Under the pieces are notes generated by a model. That model was not told where the DNA came from, searched no databases, and worked only from the letters and a program-made list of their open reading frames with translations. Both the position numbers and the translations under genes were made by a program. Shown piece by piece: positions 1 to 9,907 of a stretch of DNA of 64,000 nt (positions within the stretch are counted from its first letter, which is position 1; each line of letters opens with the position of its first letter). This DNA is from Aradus depressus (lineage: Eukaryota; Arthropoda; Insecta; Hemiptera; Aradidae): positions 992,001 to 1,056,000 of the forward strand of contig OY759214.1 of NCBI GenBank assembly GCA_963662175.1, in the 5' to 3' direction.

Positions 1-344
1 TTTAATAACATATCTGTGCTGTCAAAACAAAAAAAGAAAAATTCAAATAATAGAGATTGTTTTCTAAAATGTTATTATATTAAAAAAGTTTCATAAATAT
101 AATAATGCTGTAGAAGGCAGTGCTTGATACGTGTCACTTAATGTCGTGGGCTTCTGTCTGGTATTGAAACAGTATACCGTGGTTTCTTGTTCTTCGTAGT
201 CTACTTTTTTTTAGATTCACTATATCTTGTTCTATTACTTCTTCTTCGTATCTCTTCAGTTGTAATTCATTTTTTGAAGAACAATGATTTTTCGATGATT
301 TAGTTTATATCAACCCTGATTACCCGTTAAGAAGGTTATAAACT
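1..344. other. 5' flank of SRP14, no gene seen
   Basis: AT-rich sequence upstream of the SRP14 start codon. It must contain the promoter and 5' UTR of that gene, but I see no clear TATA box or upstream ORF. Confidence 0.5.
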
Positions 345-3300
345 ATGGTTCTTCTGGAAAACGATGTGGTGAGTATTTAAAGTAATTTTTAGAAATCAGC
401 AAACATGTTTTTAATTATGCATCCACTTATAAAAAAAATAGTAATAGATTGAACTATTGTCTCTTTTTTTCGTTTTCAGTTCCTTAGTGAACTTACCAAG
501 ATGTTCCTCAAAGCTCGGAGCAAAGGTTCTGTTTCGTTGGCCATGAAAAGACGTACGTGATATATCCTTCTATATAATTTTATTTTTATATATTTTGCTT
601 TTTGTTTTTACTGTTACTTTTTGTTTAGATGACGGAAGGGACAGGCACTTACCGAAAGACGGCAGTAAAAGGCCTGAACCTCTGGAATTTATGTGTTTGA
701 TTCGCGCCACGTTAGCTAGAAGTAAAATATCAACTTTGGTAAGTTTATAGAAAAAAAAATGGTTTATAATATCTAAGATATATGAGAAGAAATGCAGTCA
801 AGCCCCGAAGTTAAGTTGTCTCAATTTCAAATCTATTGATGTTTATCTCTACAATTGAGGAGGTGGCATGCAAAAGGCATCAAGTCCGTTTTTTTGAAAA
901 AATGAGTTAGGAATGGAATTTGAATCTTGAACCCAAGCAAAACGCATCTGTTCGTAGTGTATTTTACGTTCAAAGTATACGAAACCATTCGAAAGGTTAC
1001 AATTCCACTGTCCGAAGTCAAACAAAAGGCATTGGTTCCATGGGCCAATGAGAGGGCAGCTTTAGGGGTCTCCGACCAATAGCGTTGTGTTTTGGTTGAG
1101 TAGGGTTTTTTTTCGTGGTCATACTTTCTTACCGGCTGACTGAGGTTTTGGACGTGTAGAGAAGCTATTAAAAAAAAATACCCATGATACAAAACCAAGA
1201 GGGTTACTGTAGCCTGTACAGGGAGGTGGGTGAAGTAAAAATTCTCGGAAAAGATTGGAGTTAAATGGATTTTAGAAGCTTGGGAGGACGTATGAAAAAT
1301 GTGGACCACATTAAAAGCAAAAAAAGAGTATTCCTCGCAAAAATTAATGGAAGAGTTCACGTCAAAACTACTACAAATTCAGATTCGAATTCGAGCATGA
1401 AGACTATGAACCTATATTTAAAAAAGGTTGGACCAGTAGAAGATGTTCTATCCCCGTGGAACCAGTAGCCCTTCCTAGGATAGCTTTCCTAAGCCTATTT
1501 CAGTTGGGAAACGGAAGGATCTGGAAACCCTCCTAGCAACCATGAGCCATGGCAATTGGAGAGAAAACCCCTCATTTTCTTATTTCAAGGAACTTTTAAG
1601 TGATCCTACTGATCTATCCACGCCTGCCATCGAAGAGAACACTGAGTGTGATCTAAACAGAGGACGATGTAGGGCTTCACATATATACTATATCTACTTT
1701 TTATTGATGTGAATTAATTTTTTTCTTAATTTTGTTTTCAGCACTTAGGTACCTAAAAAAAATTCCTCATTTGGAGAAAAAACATGGTTTTGTTACCTAC
1801 ATAAGCCCTAAAATTCAAAAAAATGTGGGAAAAGGTTTTTAAAAAAAAACCTGATTTGAACAAAAGGTTATATAATTCCCTCGTTGGAATCAAGCAAAAG
1901 GGAATAGTTGCAGTTGTGATTGAACAAAAAGCACTAGTTCCATATTTTGCACCTCTAAAAAACAATGTTCTCAGCTATATCTTTTTAATTTTTTTCTTTT
2001 AATCGTGTTTCGGGGATTAAACCATGAAATTAAAAAAAAAAAAGTGGTGATACATTTTTTGGTACTGAAGAACTAAGTTTTTTGCATTTTCCCAAAATTT
2101 TTCTTAAAAGGAACTAATGCTTTTTGCATGCCACCTCAATTGTTTTCGCGTTGAAACGCTCCCAATGTGCCAGTGATTCACTCATGTTATGAATGGTAAA
2201 TAGTGCTGTGGCGCAAATCGACTACCCGAAATTATCATTTTAAGTTTCTGTTTTCTGGGGATGTTTAAAACTCAGAATTTGTAACGTTTTGTCATCTTTG
2301 GGCTACTCGAGATGTAGCTAATTTATATAAATAATACTGTAAGTGGGGGGCTGTTACAGGTCTAACGAGGGTTATTCAAGTGGCTTACAGCTGTCTTGTC
2401 TGTTTGTCCCATCATGCCGAGAAAATGTTTCAAACAAACTTCATACTTTGATTTAAGAATGTGTTATTTTTGCTAAAATCCATACAAGAGGCAATATAGC
2501 TTTCGTGTCTGTTTGTTTGTTCCTTCGTCACGGGAAAATGGGTCAAGTGTTTCAACCAAACTTCATACTTTGAATCTTTTGGAGAAATCAATCGTTTTGG
2601 AGCATATATAGCACGAAAATGATCGCGCCCCATTGGGATGCTCCTATATTGAATATTTTGTGTTTTTTTTGCAGTTTTCTCTGAAACGACTTCAGATTCG
2701 ACAAAATTTTATATGACCTTTATTGTAGAGTATGTAATTTCCTATCAGTTGATGTTCACGAATCGGCAAATATGAGCGGTGTAAGAATTTTGGAAAACTA
2801 ACTTAGAAGTTGTAAGTAGTAGTAGTTTTCTCACAGTTCCTCTAGTACTCGTTTTCTATGTAGGAAAGAGCTCTGTTGTAAAAGTTAGTGTTATAAGTTT
2901 GAAGCCTTTGTGGGTGAGTGGGTGGCATCATAGCTTCAAGACGGCTGAACCGACTTCAAGGCAGTTTTTTTGTTTCAAAATCTGGTATTTGCGAGATGGT
3001 TCTTAGCAATGTTTGTTGTAATCGGGTATGTCGTTTCCAAGATCATCAGGTTTCATCAGAGCCTGTTTAGGGATCTCGGCCTCTATTACATCTAGAGACT
3101 TGGAGTTTGTGATCCAATGTTTATAAGGGCAAGCCCTTCACCCCCCCCCCCCCCCCCCTTAAAGGTTTATTTTTTGTGTCGAGGGTTTTTTAAATTTATT
3201 ATTTTTCATTGGGGCTTCTTTTAAATAGCCACTCTGATATTGTTTATAATATTGTTCATTGTTTTCTTGATAAATTTAATTCATTCTTTTTTTGCAACTA

Positions 3301-3470
3301 CACAACTCTTAGTTCCAAATCTGCTTCTATTATTAATAATATTTATTATTTTTCAGGTACATCCTAAAGATGTAAACAAATTCCAACAGGCCTATTGTAG
3401 TTTATTAAGAGGAAATATGGATGGATTGAAAAAATTGAAAAAAGCTAAATTTAAATCGAAAGCTACGTAA
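345..3470 (+). CDS. SRP14: Signal recognition particle 14 kDa protein, four exons
   Basis: SRP14 pairs with SRP9 and binds the Alu domain of 7SL RNA in the cytoplasm, slowing translation while a signal peptide is delivered to the ER. I assemble four exons, 345-368, 480-552, 629-738 and 3357-3470 (stop at 3468), giving 106 residues. All three introns are GT-AG and the phases close; a His codon is split between exons 2 and 3. The family blocks are visible in order: MVLLENDV..FLSELTKMF at the N terminus, GSVSLAMKR-H-DGRD centrally, CLIRATLARSKISTLV, then KDVNKFQQAY and NMDGLKKLKK at the C terminus. The Ala-rich tail of primate SRP14 is absent, as is usual in invertebrates. Exon 1 is very short (8 codons) but matches the family start exactly. 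The 2.6-kb third intron carries a repeat with inverted ends. No frame damage, so the gene should be functional. Confidence 0.95.
852..2142. mobile_element. Repeat with inverted termini inside SRP14 intron 3
   Basis: The left end (from 852) reads CAATTGAGGAGGTGGCATGC and the reverse complement of the right end (from 2142) reads CAATTGAGGTGGCATGC followed by a similar AAAAAGCAT tract, so about 35 bp of each end is inverted. Shorter related pieces (AAAAGGCATTGGTTCC near 1027, AAAAAGCACTAGTTCC near 1926) recur inside. I see no transposase and no clear target duplication. It looks like a non-autonomous DNA transposon or an old foldback, 1.29 kb. Confidence 0.45.
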
Positions 3471-3860
3471 TTCTGTTTTTGTACATATGAAACAATTGAA
3501 ATGTGTATAAATTTATAATTTTGTTTGTTTTGAAAAATGACATTTGTAAATTAATTTGTTTTCTGATTTTTTCGAAGAGTTTATCTCATGGCGCTGCAAA
3601 AACAATTGCACAGCACACCGTATGAAGTCATTGTGTATTAAGCAAGTTATTGGTATTTTTTGTTTATTTTATATTTGAAAAAAAAAAAAAAAACTTATTT
3701 TTATGTAAGCTGTTATTCTTATTTGCCTTTTATAAAATATTTGTATTCTATCTTCATTTTTTGTGATGTTTCCCGGTTTGTAACTTGGATTATTTTAAAA
3801 GTAAGTTGATATTTTTAAAGATTTTGAAGCCATGGAAGTAGTGTATCACTTACCTCGCCC

Positions 3861-4136
3861 CATTGGCGGATCCAGAAAACCGCTTGGGGGGGGGGGGGAG
3901 TTTTTTTTTTTAAGTTACTGAAACTTGAGGTTAAGGTGAATTAAATAAGAATTAGCGGATGATTTTTATAAAAACAACAAAAACAGTGAGAGTAAATATC
4001 AATTTTTTTATACGATAAAACGAAATATTAAATTTTTATTTATTCATCTGTAATTTGACAAGAAATGATATCTTAGAGTTAAAAAAAACAAAATCTCAGG
4101 GGGGCGATCGCCCTCCCCCCCTTGGATCCGCCACTG
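3861..4136. mobile_element. hAT-type MITE with 8-bp target duplication
   Basis: A 276-bp element. The left end begins CATTGGCGGATCCA and the right end reads TGGATCCGCCACTG, i.e. CAGTGGCGGATCCA inverted. It is flanked by an exact 8-bp direct repeat, cctcgccc, at 3853-3860 and 4137-4144. Short inverted ends starting CA(G)TG and an 8-bp duplication are the marks of the hAT superfamily. G and C homopolymers lie just inside both ends. No coding capacity. Confidence 0.85.
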
Positions 4137-5385
4137 CCTCGCCCCTTATGCACAAAACAAATTGTCGGATGTACATAGCCAAAGATGGTTAACAGATAGG
4201 TAAAGGTATGAAATGCGAGCCACTTGAAGGTTACTTGGAATATGGTTCCCACCGGTATCATTGGGCACGCCCGGGACTCCGGGGCACAACACAGCAAGCG
4301 TGTACCATTGACTACCCATTTTTTATAACTTATAACTTGAGTTTTTTGAAAGAGGTCTCATAATTCGACAATTAAGACTAAATTGAATAACTTCATATGA
4401 TGATCGTATATTTTTGATAGAATTAAATTTAATCCCTACAGTTTGCGGTCCAGGGGATGCTAGGGCGAAATACGCCCCTACCCTACCTAGAGTAAACTTG
4501 TGGTCGGCCTACAAATCCATCCCTTTAGAAAGGCCATGTGCATCCGACCTTTTTATTTATGCCGTGGAGGTGGGTAAGAGATACATTACTTCTAGGGCCT
4601 CCAAATCATCCTAAATGTTAACATTTTTTAAATTATCCAACTTGAAGTTAGGTGCTAAGCCGACGGATAGCATTACTAATCTGCTATAAGTCGGTTATTG
4701 AAGTAAGCTACGTAGTGTGGGGGGGATTCAAATACATACTCACGCGATGATGGTCCTCGTCGTTTCAGAATCATCTGCGAGTTGAATTGCTACAACGTGG
4801 CCACGTCCTCATCGTATATTTGCTAAGGTCTATATATATATTTTTTTTAAATTTGGATATTATGTTCAGAGAACAGGAAAATTGTTATTATTTTTTTAGG
4901 ATAGACGACTCTAGTGGATCAAATGTCTTGTGACGCTTTATTTCTAGACAGTAAATAAGTTGTAATGGTATTTAAATTTGGAGCCAACTAAAAAAGTTAT
5001 TTCTTAAGAAAAATTATGCGGTTATGGTAACATCGGTCTGAAGGATCGACATTTAAAAAAAATAATATTGTGGCTCTTGAACTGGGGGGCCAGCTGACCT
5101 TGTACTGCCCTCCCCTCCTAGGTTATGTAAAGGACCAATAGATTAAGATAACAATAATCACGATTGTGTTAGAAAGTTTAATCATCTCACCAAAATGTCT
5201 ATTCGCAAACTTATCTTTCTTTATATCAAAAGTTATAGCAAATAAATAAGACAAATTGATAATTTTATTTTGTTGATTTTAATTAACCTTGTTTATTAAA
5301 CATATAGAAAAAAATATTTATCTGTATAGCCACGATTATTTCCAACATCAATGTAGAAGAAGGGTCGCTCTTGGCAAATTGACTA
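4137..5385. other. Intergenic, no gene; possible decayed SINE
   Basis: No supported gene. On the minus strand around 4720-4810 there is a sequence with a weak B-box-like TTTGAATCC and an upstream tRNA-like stretch, possibly a decayed tRNA-derived SINE. The rest is AT-rich with no structure I can name. Confidence 0.35.
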
Positions 5386-5836
5386 AATGCATAACTAAAC
5401 ATGATGGTGTAATGCCACTTAATGCATAACTAAACATGATGGTGTAATGCCACTTAATGCATAATTAAATATGATGGTGTAGTGCCACTTAATGCGTAAC
5501 TAAATATGATGGTGTAGTGCCACTTAATGCATAACTAAACATGATGGTGTAATGCCACTTAATGCATAACTAAACATGATGGTGTAATGCCACTTAATGC
5601 ATAACTAAATATGATGGTGTAATGCCACTTAATGCATAACTAAATATGATGGTGTAGTGCCACTTAATGCATAACTAAACATGATGGTGTAATGCCACTT
5701 AATGCATAACTAAATATGATGGTGTAATGCCACTTAATGCATAACTAAACATGATGGTGTAATGCCACTTAATGCATAACTAAACATGATGGTGTAATTC
5801 CACTTAATGCATAACTAAACATGATGGTGTAATGCC
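5386..5836 (+). repeat. 35-bp minisatellite, about 13 copies
   Basis: Head-to-tail copies of a 35-bp unit starting AATGCATAACTAAACATGAT and ending in GCCACTT. The starts at 5386 and 5421 set the period. Units differ at a few sites (aaca/aata, taatg/tagtg). The last copy ends at about 5836, before unique DNA. Confidence 0.95.
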
Positions 5837-6063
5837 GAAACTGGAAATTTATTCATCACATTTTTGTGGAGTAGCCAATAATTACAAAAACGAAAATTGT
5901 ACCTATCTCAAAGAAGTTAGAAGTTAAAGCCTCCAATCTATCCTTATACACATTGAAAAGTTAATTAATGGCCAAACCGGTTATTTATGTAGATTGGATA
6001 TTCAGTTTCGAACCTACTGTGTTTGTAAGATGTTGACAAGAATTTGCAATTTGTTGACAGGGA

Positions 6064-6435
6064 GTTCGAGGCAGCTGATGTGAAGGCGTTGCGGACGAGC
6101 GTCTCCTCCTTCCTCGACCTCACCCTTCTCGCCACACAGACCCTATCTTTGGAAGCAGTTCGAGGCAGCTGATGTGAAGGCGTTGCGGACGAGCGTCTCC
6201 TCCTTCCTCGACCTCACCCTTCTCGCCACACAGACCCTATCTTTGTAAGCAGTTCGAGGCAGCTGATGTGAAGGCGTTGCGGACGAGCGTCTCCTCCTTC
6301 CTCGACCTCACCCTTCTTGCCACACAGACCCTATCTTTGGAAGCAGTTCGAGGCAGCTGATGTGAAGGCGTTGCGGACGAGCGTCTCCTCCTTCCTCGAC
6401 CTCATCCTTCTCGCCATACAGACCCTATCTTTGGC
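6064..6435 (+). repeat. 94-bp tandem repeat directly upstream of PIGP, 4 copies
   Basis: Copies start GTTCGAGGCAGCTGATGTGA at 6064, 6158, 6252 and 6346, period exactly 94 bp; the fourth stops at 6435, three bases before the PIGP start. The unit is GC-richer than its surroundings and codon-like (it can be read as a short ORF with LRTSVSSFLDLTLLATQTL). The first copy is preceded by tttgttgacag, a possible splice acceptor, and copies are joined by ttggaagcag. This could be a duplicated 5' exon or the end of another reading frame; the last copy's frame ends in TCA-TGA overlapping the PIGP ATG. Confidence 0.9.
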
Positions 6436-6438
6436 CTC

Positions 6439-6864
6439 ATGATGCCCTCCTCCTCTCCCTCCCCCTCCCCCAGTCGTGCCAACTATGGCTTCTCTCTCTA
6501 CCTCGCCTCCACCACAGCCTTCTATCTCTTCCTCCTCTGGTCCCTCCTCCCTCCCACCCCCTCCTCTCTCTCACCCTTTTCCCTCCCCCTCCCCCACCTC
6601 TACCTTCCTCAGCCCTATTGGGCCCTTGCCATCCCTATCTTTTGTCTGGTCTCTCTCGCTCTTCTTGGTCTTGTCCTCTACCCTGCCCTCAACTTCTGTC
6701 TCACCCCCAGCCCTGAAGAGTCTTCAGTTCTACAAGACTCCTACACCCTCACGCCCCCACCTCATCAGGACCGATGTGTTCCACCCATGTATGATATTCC
6801 CATCACACAAGTTTCTCGGCTTCTGTATCTAAAAAAAGATATTAACCTTAAAAAAAATACCTGA
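6439..6864 (+). CDS. PIGP: GPI-GlcNAc transferase subunit P, single exon
   Basis: PIGP is a small subunit of the ER enzyme that transfers GlcNAc from UDP-GlcNAc to phosphatidylinositol, the first step of GPI-anchor synthesis. The 141-residue ORF has the family layout: a Ser/Pro-rich start; a first membrane segment at about residues 14-38 (ANYGFSLYLASTTAFYLFLL, then WSLLP); a Ser/Pro-rich loop; a second membrane segment at about 60-86 beginning YWALAIPIFCLVSLALLG; and the C-terminal block PMYDIPITQVSRLLYL at about 114-129, corresponding to DISISEVNQMF in mammals. Length is close to the human protein (134 or 158 residues by isoform). Two ATGs sit in tandem at 6439 and 6442. The first 350 bases are strikingly pyrimidine-rich (Ser, Pro, Leu codons), so a second + frame (6476-6832) is also open; I regard that as a shadow. 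An AATAAA lies at 7199. There is no intron in the coding part; a retrocopy is possible, but no poly(A) tract follows closely. Confidence 0.9.
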   Translation: MMPSSSPSPSPSRANYGFSLYLASTTAFYLFLLWSLLPPTPSSLSPFSLPLPHLYLPQPYWALAIPIFCLVSLALLGLVLYPALNFCLTPSPEESSVLQDSYTLTPPPHQDRCVPPMYDIPITQVSRLLYLKKDINLKKNT

Positions 6865-8684
6865 TCAAATTCAAAGTATTATTTTAGAGACTCGATTAAG
6901 GTGGCTCTGTATTGGACACCACTGGACACTGAAATCATGGCCGTCTTGCCACATCGGAGGGGAGGCCTCCGAAATTTTTTCTCGGTTTTTATACTTTTCT
7001 ACAAATAGAAAACGTTTTTGGTCCATCCATTGTTGAAATTAAAAAAAATAAAAATGTACTCATATTATGACCATGAAAAGGCGGTTTATTGTACTGTCTG
7101 AGGTAAAAACTGAACAGAAACCAGATCAAAAATTTAGTACATTTATTTTCTAATATTCCATCATGTATTTAATCCTATGTTTTCTGTTTATTTTTGTAAA
7201 TAAATGAAAAATGTTATATCGCATTCGTTCCACATTTATTTAAACAAAAAATTAAAATATCTGAAGATGCACTGGTTCGAACTCGCAACCTTCACCTTTA
7301 GGTAAGCACTCTACCAGTGAGCTCAGATCTGAAAAAAAAAATTAAAATATAATCGCTCATTTGTCAGAAGAACGAAATAATCAAAATGGTAATTTCTCAG
7401 GTAATAACTAGTTTGAGCACACTCTAGAAATACCTAGGATATAACAGAAATGTGATAGTGCAGTAACATCACTGCATTCTTTAGGACATTTTTAGAGACT
7501 CACTTTTTTATTCAGAATATGGAACTGAAAAATTATTCCTAAATGTATAAATCACATTTGCTGCTTCTTTTTTTCAAAGCAAAATCATGTTAAACAGAAT
7601 CACTGTTTTGTTCTACTCCAATGCCTTGTGGCGAATAGGAGTTGATTCTAAGGCAATAGTTACATTTGGTACAAGTGACTCTTCTAATTTCGACAAGAAC
7701 AATGATGGTAATAATAATAATGAACGTATAAAGGAGTAACATCCATAAACTGTCAAATTAAAGGATTAGTCTTATCTCCTAATACCATAGGGTTAGTGAT
7801 GTTATTTGTTAAGAGTAAGTGGTTCTAGTAAAACTGTGAAATTTGAATTTTATTGTGTATGTAAATTTAAATTATCACAATTCGAGGTATTCCTGAAGTT
7901 TTGGATGAATAGTCGAAAACAATATCGTTAACGATGAGCTGAACGGCAGCAAGTTATCTTGTTTTGAACGAAATATTCGCCATATTGGGGGAAGATACGA
8001 CATTCATTCCTATTTGGAACAGACTATAAGTTCTCTCGGATGTCTAAGATATTATTTTGGCAAAATATTTTTTTGTGAAGGATGATCTCTGTTCTCTTTA
8101 AGGTGTTGAATACCAGATCATATGAACATTGGTAGCACTCTTACATTGTTACATTAAATTTTAGAGCAAAGACGTCCACAAGTAAATCAATGAGAACATT
8201 ATTGCAGAGATTTTGTGAAATAATTCAAGTGGACTTGAAAAAATAAAATAAAACTTGTTTATTTAAGATATTGTCTAATTTCACTAACTATATATACATG
8301 GGAGTACTTTCGGTATTTCTACCATCCTCAGCCAAAAGCATAAGAGATAAGACTGCAAAAGTGAGCAGGGGGAGACTACTGAGATAAGACAAGTAAATTA
8401 GTCAAATAAGGATGTTAAGTAAAATAGTGATGAATTTATTTGTGTATGCAAACCAAATGCTACAATTCGAGCTCATCTTTAAAATTAAAGGATGGTATAA
8501 TATGTATATAATTCACAACTATTTATCTGTGTTTTTTTATCATACACATGAAGTTAAATATGTGTTCAAGAGGCGGTGATGCTGACCAGCCGCTTCATCA
8601 ACACACTCCAGAGTTGTTTGTTTTTACTCTGCCCATTTTTCTTTGCTATGAATCTTCATAGTTAGAAATTACAAAATAAAGGCA
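6865..8684. other. Intergenic, no gene seen
   Basis: AT-rich DNA with possible PIGP polyadenylation signals (AATAAA at 7199) and one tRNA-like remnant (separate entry). No ORF or element could be supported. Confidence 0.5.
7262..7333 (-). repeat. tRNA-like remnant (SINE head or tRNA pseudogene)
   Basis: On the minus strand the sequence has an A-box-like GAGCTCACTGGTAGAG and a B-box-like GAGTTCGAACC at tRNA spacing. The outermost AGAT/ATCT can pair as part of an acceptor stem, but the remaining stems are imperfect. It is more likely a tRNA-derived SINE head than a working tRNA. Confidence 0.5.
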
Positions 8685-8699
8685 ATGAATATATATATA

Positions 8700-9200
8700 T
8701 CTTTAGATTATGAGCACACACAGAGAGTTGCTGAGACCATTGTGGGGGGCTTTGAGCGGAAGCAGTACACAGTAGCAGATGCCTTCGACACCGTCTGGTA
8801 CGAGGGCTTGCTCCTTCAAACTAAAACAAACCTGGCCTCCGCAGTGCATTCAGAACATCATTGGCTTTTTTCTTCGTGATAGAACATTTCAAATAAGGAT
8901 GAACAACACCCTGAGCTCCAAGAAGAAGATAGCAGCAGGAGTCCCGCAAGGTGCATTCTTCAGTCCACTTTTATTTGATCTGTTTTTCACGATATGCCAG
9001 AACCAGTCTTTGCAACCCTGGCGACCTACGCTGACGACACATTGATCCTCAGTCGAAACGTAGCTCTAGAAGCGGCCATCGACTCTCTACAAAACCAGGT
9101 GGATGAAAAGTGGAAGCTTAACTTGAACGGTAGGAAGACGGAGGAGAAGGTATTCTCTTTACGCCGCTTCTCGATAGAACATCTCAGAAAAAGGTGAGCT
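8700..9200 (+). pseudogene. LINE reverse-transcriptase fragment (Jockey-like), frameshifted
   Basis: Three overlapping reading frames together give the order expected of a non-LTR reverse transcriptase: HTQRVAETIVGGFERKQYTV (8709 on), an AFDTVWYEGLL block (motif with the first catalytic Asp), RDRTFQIRMNNTLSSKKKI, AAGVPQGAFFSPLLF, then FATLATYADDTLILSRN with the catalytic YADD. At least two frameshifts and stops break it, and endonuclease and C-terminal parts are missing. It is a dead fragment of a LINE, best matching Jockey/CR1-type spacing. Confidence 0.85.
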
Positions 9201-9249
9201 GCCGCACTTCTGTTTGCTCCACAACGAGGGGGTTTCAGCTCTCTCATTA

Positions 9250-9907
9250 TCAGCCTGAGGCCTTTTGGAAGGAAGAATTGTCGTGTCTAGCGTAAATATT
9301 GATCTTATCTACGTTCACCTCATCTACGTAAGTATTGATCCTATTTACGTTTACCTTATCTACGTAAGTATTGATCATGTCTCAATCCTGAAGGTATAAT
9401 GCTCGTTGGAAGTTTAAATAACATTTTTTATGAAGATCGATTTCGGCTGTTTTCAACACGTATCTCTCAAACCGGGTGGCCTTCGAATAAATGTCTTTCC
9501 TACGTGTAAACTGGCTGTTAGTTTTCTTTACACTTTTTTATTTGCAGAGGTTTTGGATTTTCTTTAATATAAGCGGTATCTTGTAAAATGTACTTAGGTC
9601 CCAAAGTAAAGTGGAATTACCCCCTCCCCCCCCACCACGAATGAGTCATTCCTAATTTGAACTTCTACAATATGGTAATCTTCAACAAATGAAGTGGCCT
9701 TTTATAGTACTTCCCTACCATATTCGGGTGGGAGAAACAGAGGAAAGCCATTTCATTCATAAATCACAGTTTTAAGGAAATCGACTATTTGTTATGTGTA
9801 ACCTCAGAAATACATGTAACCTTCCCCTTTGACAAATGTTTATATTTAATTTGGCCGGTGTGCCGAAGTTCTAGTGAAATATTATTTATGTACTTAAAAA
9901 TTTTGCA
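9250..9907. other. Intergenic, upstream of TPRKB
   Basis: No gene. A short degenerate direct repeat (tattgatc...atctacgtaag, about 45 bp, 2-3 copies) is at 9295-9385. The last few hundred bases must hold the TPRKB promoter; no motif is certain. Confidence 0.4.

Noticed and set aside
833..1360. 175-codon minus-strand ORF in SRP14 intron 3
   Set aside because: No recognisable domain, unusual composition, and it lies inside the inverted-end repeat; most likely chance.
5386..5836. Regular 35-bp repeats considered as a CRISPR array
   Set aside because: Units are contiguous with no unique spacers, and the DNA is eukaryotic.
6476..6832. 118-codon second + frame overlapping PIGP
   Set aside because: Ser/Pro-rich because of the pyrimidine-rich DNA; PIGP in the other frame explains the sequence.
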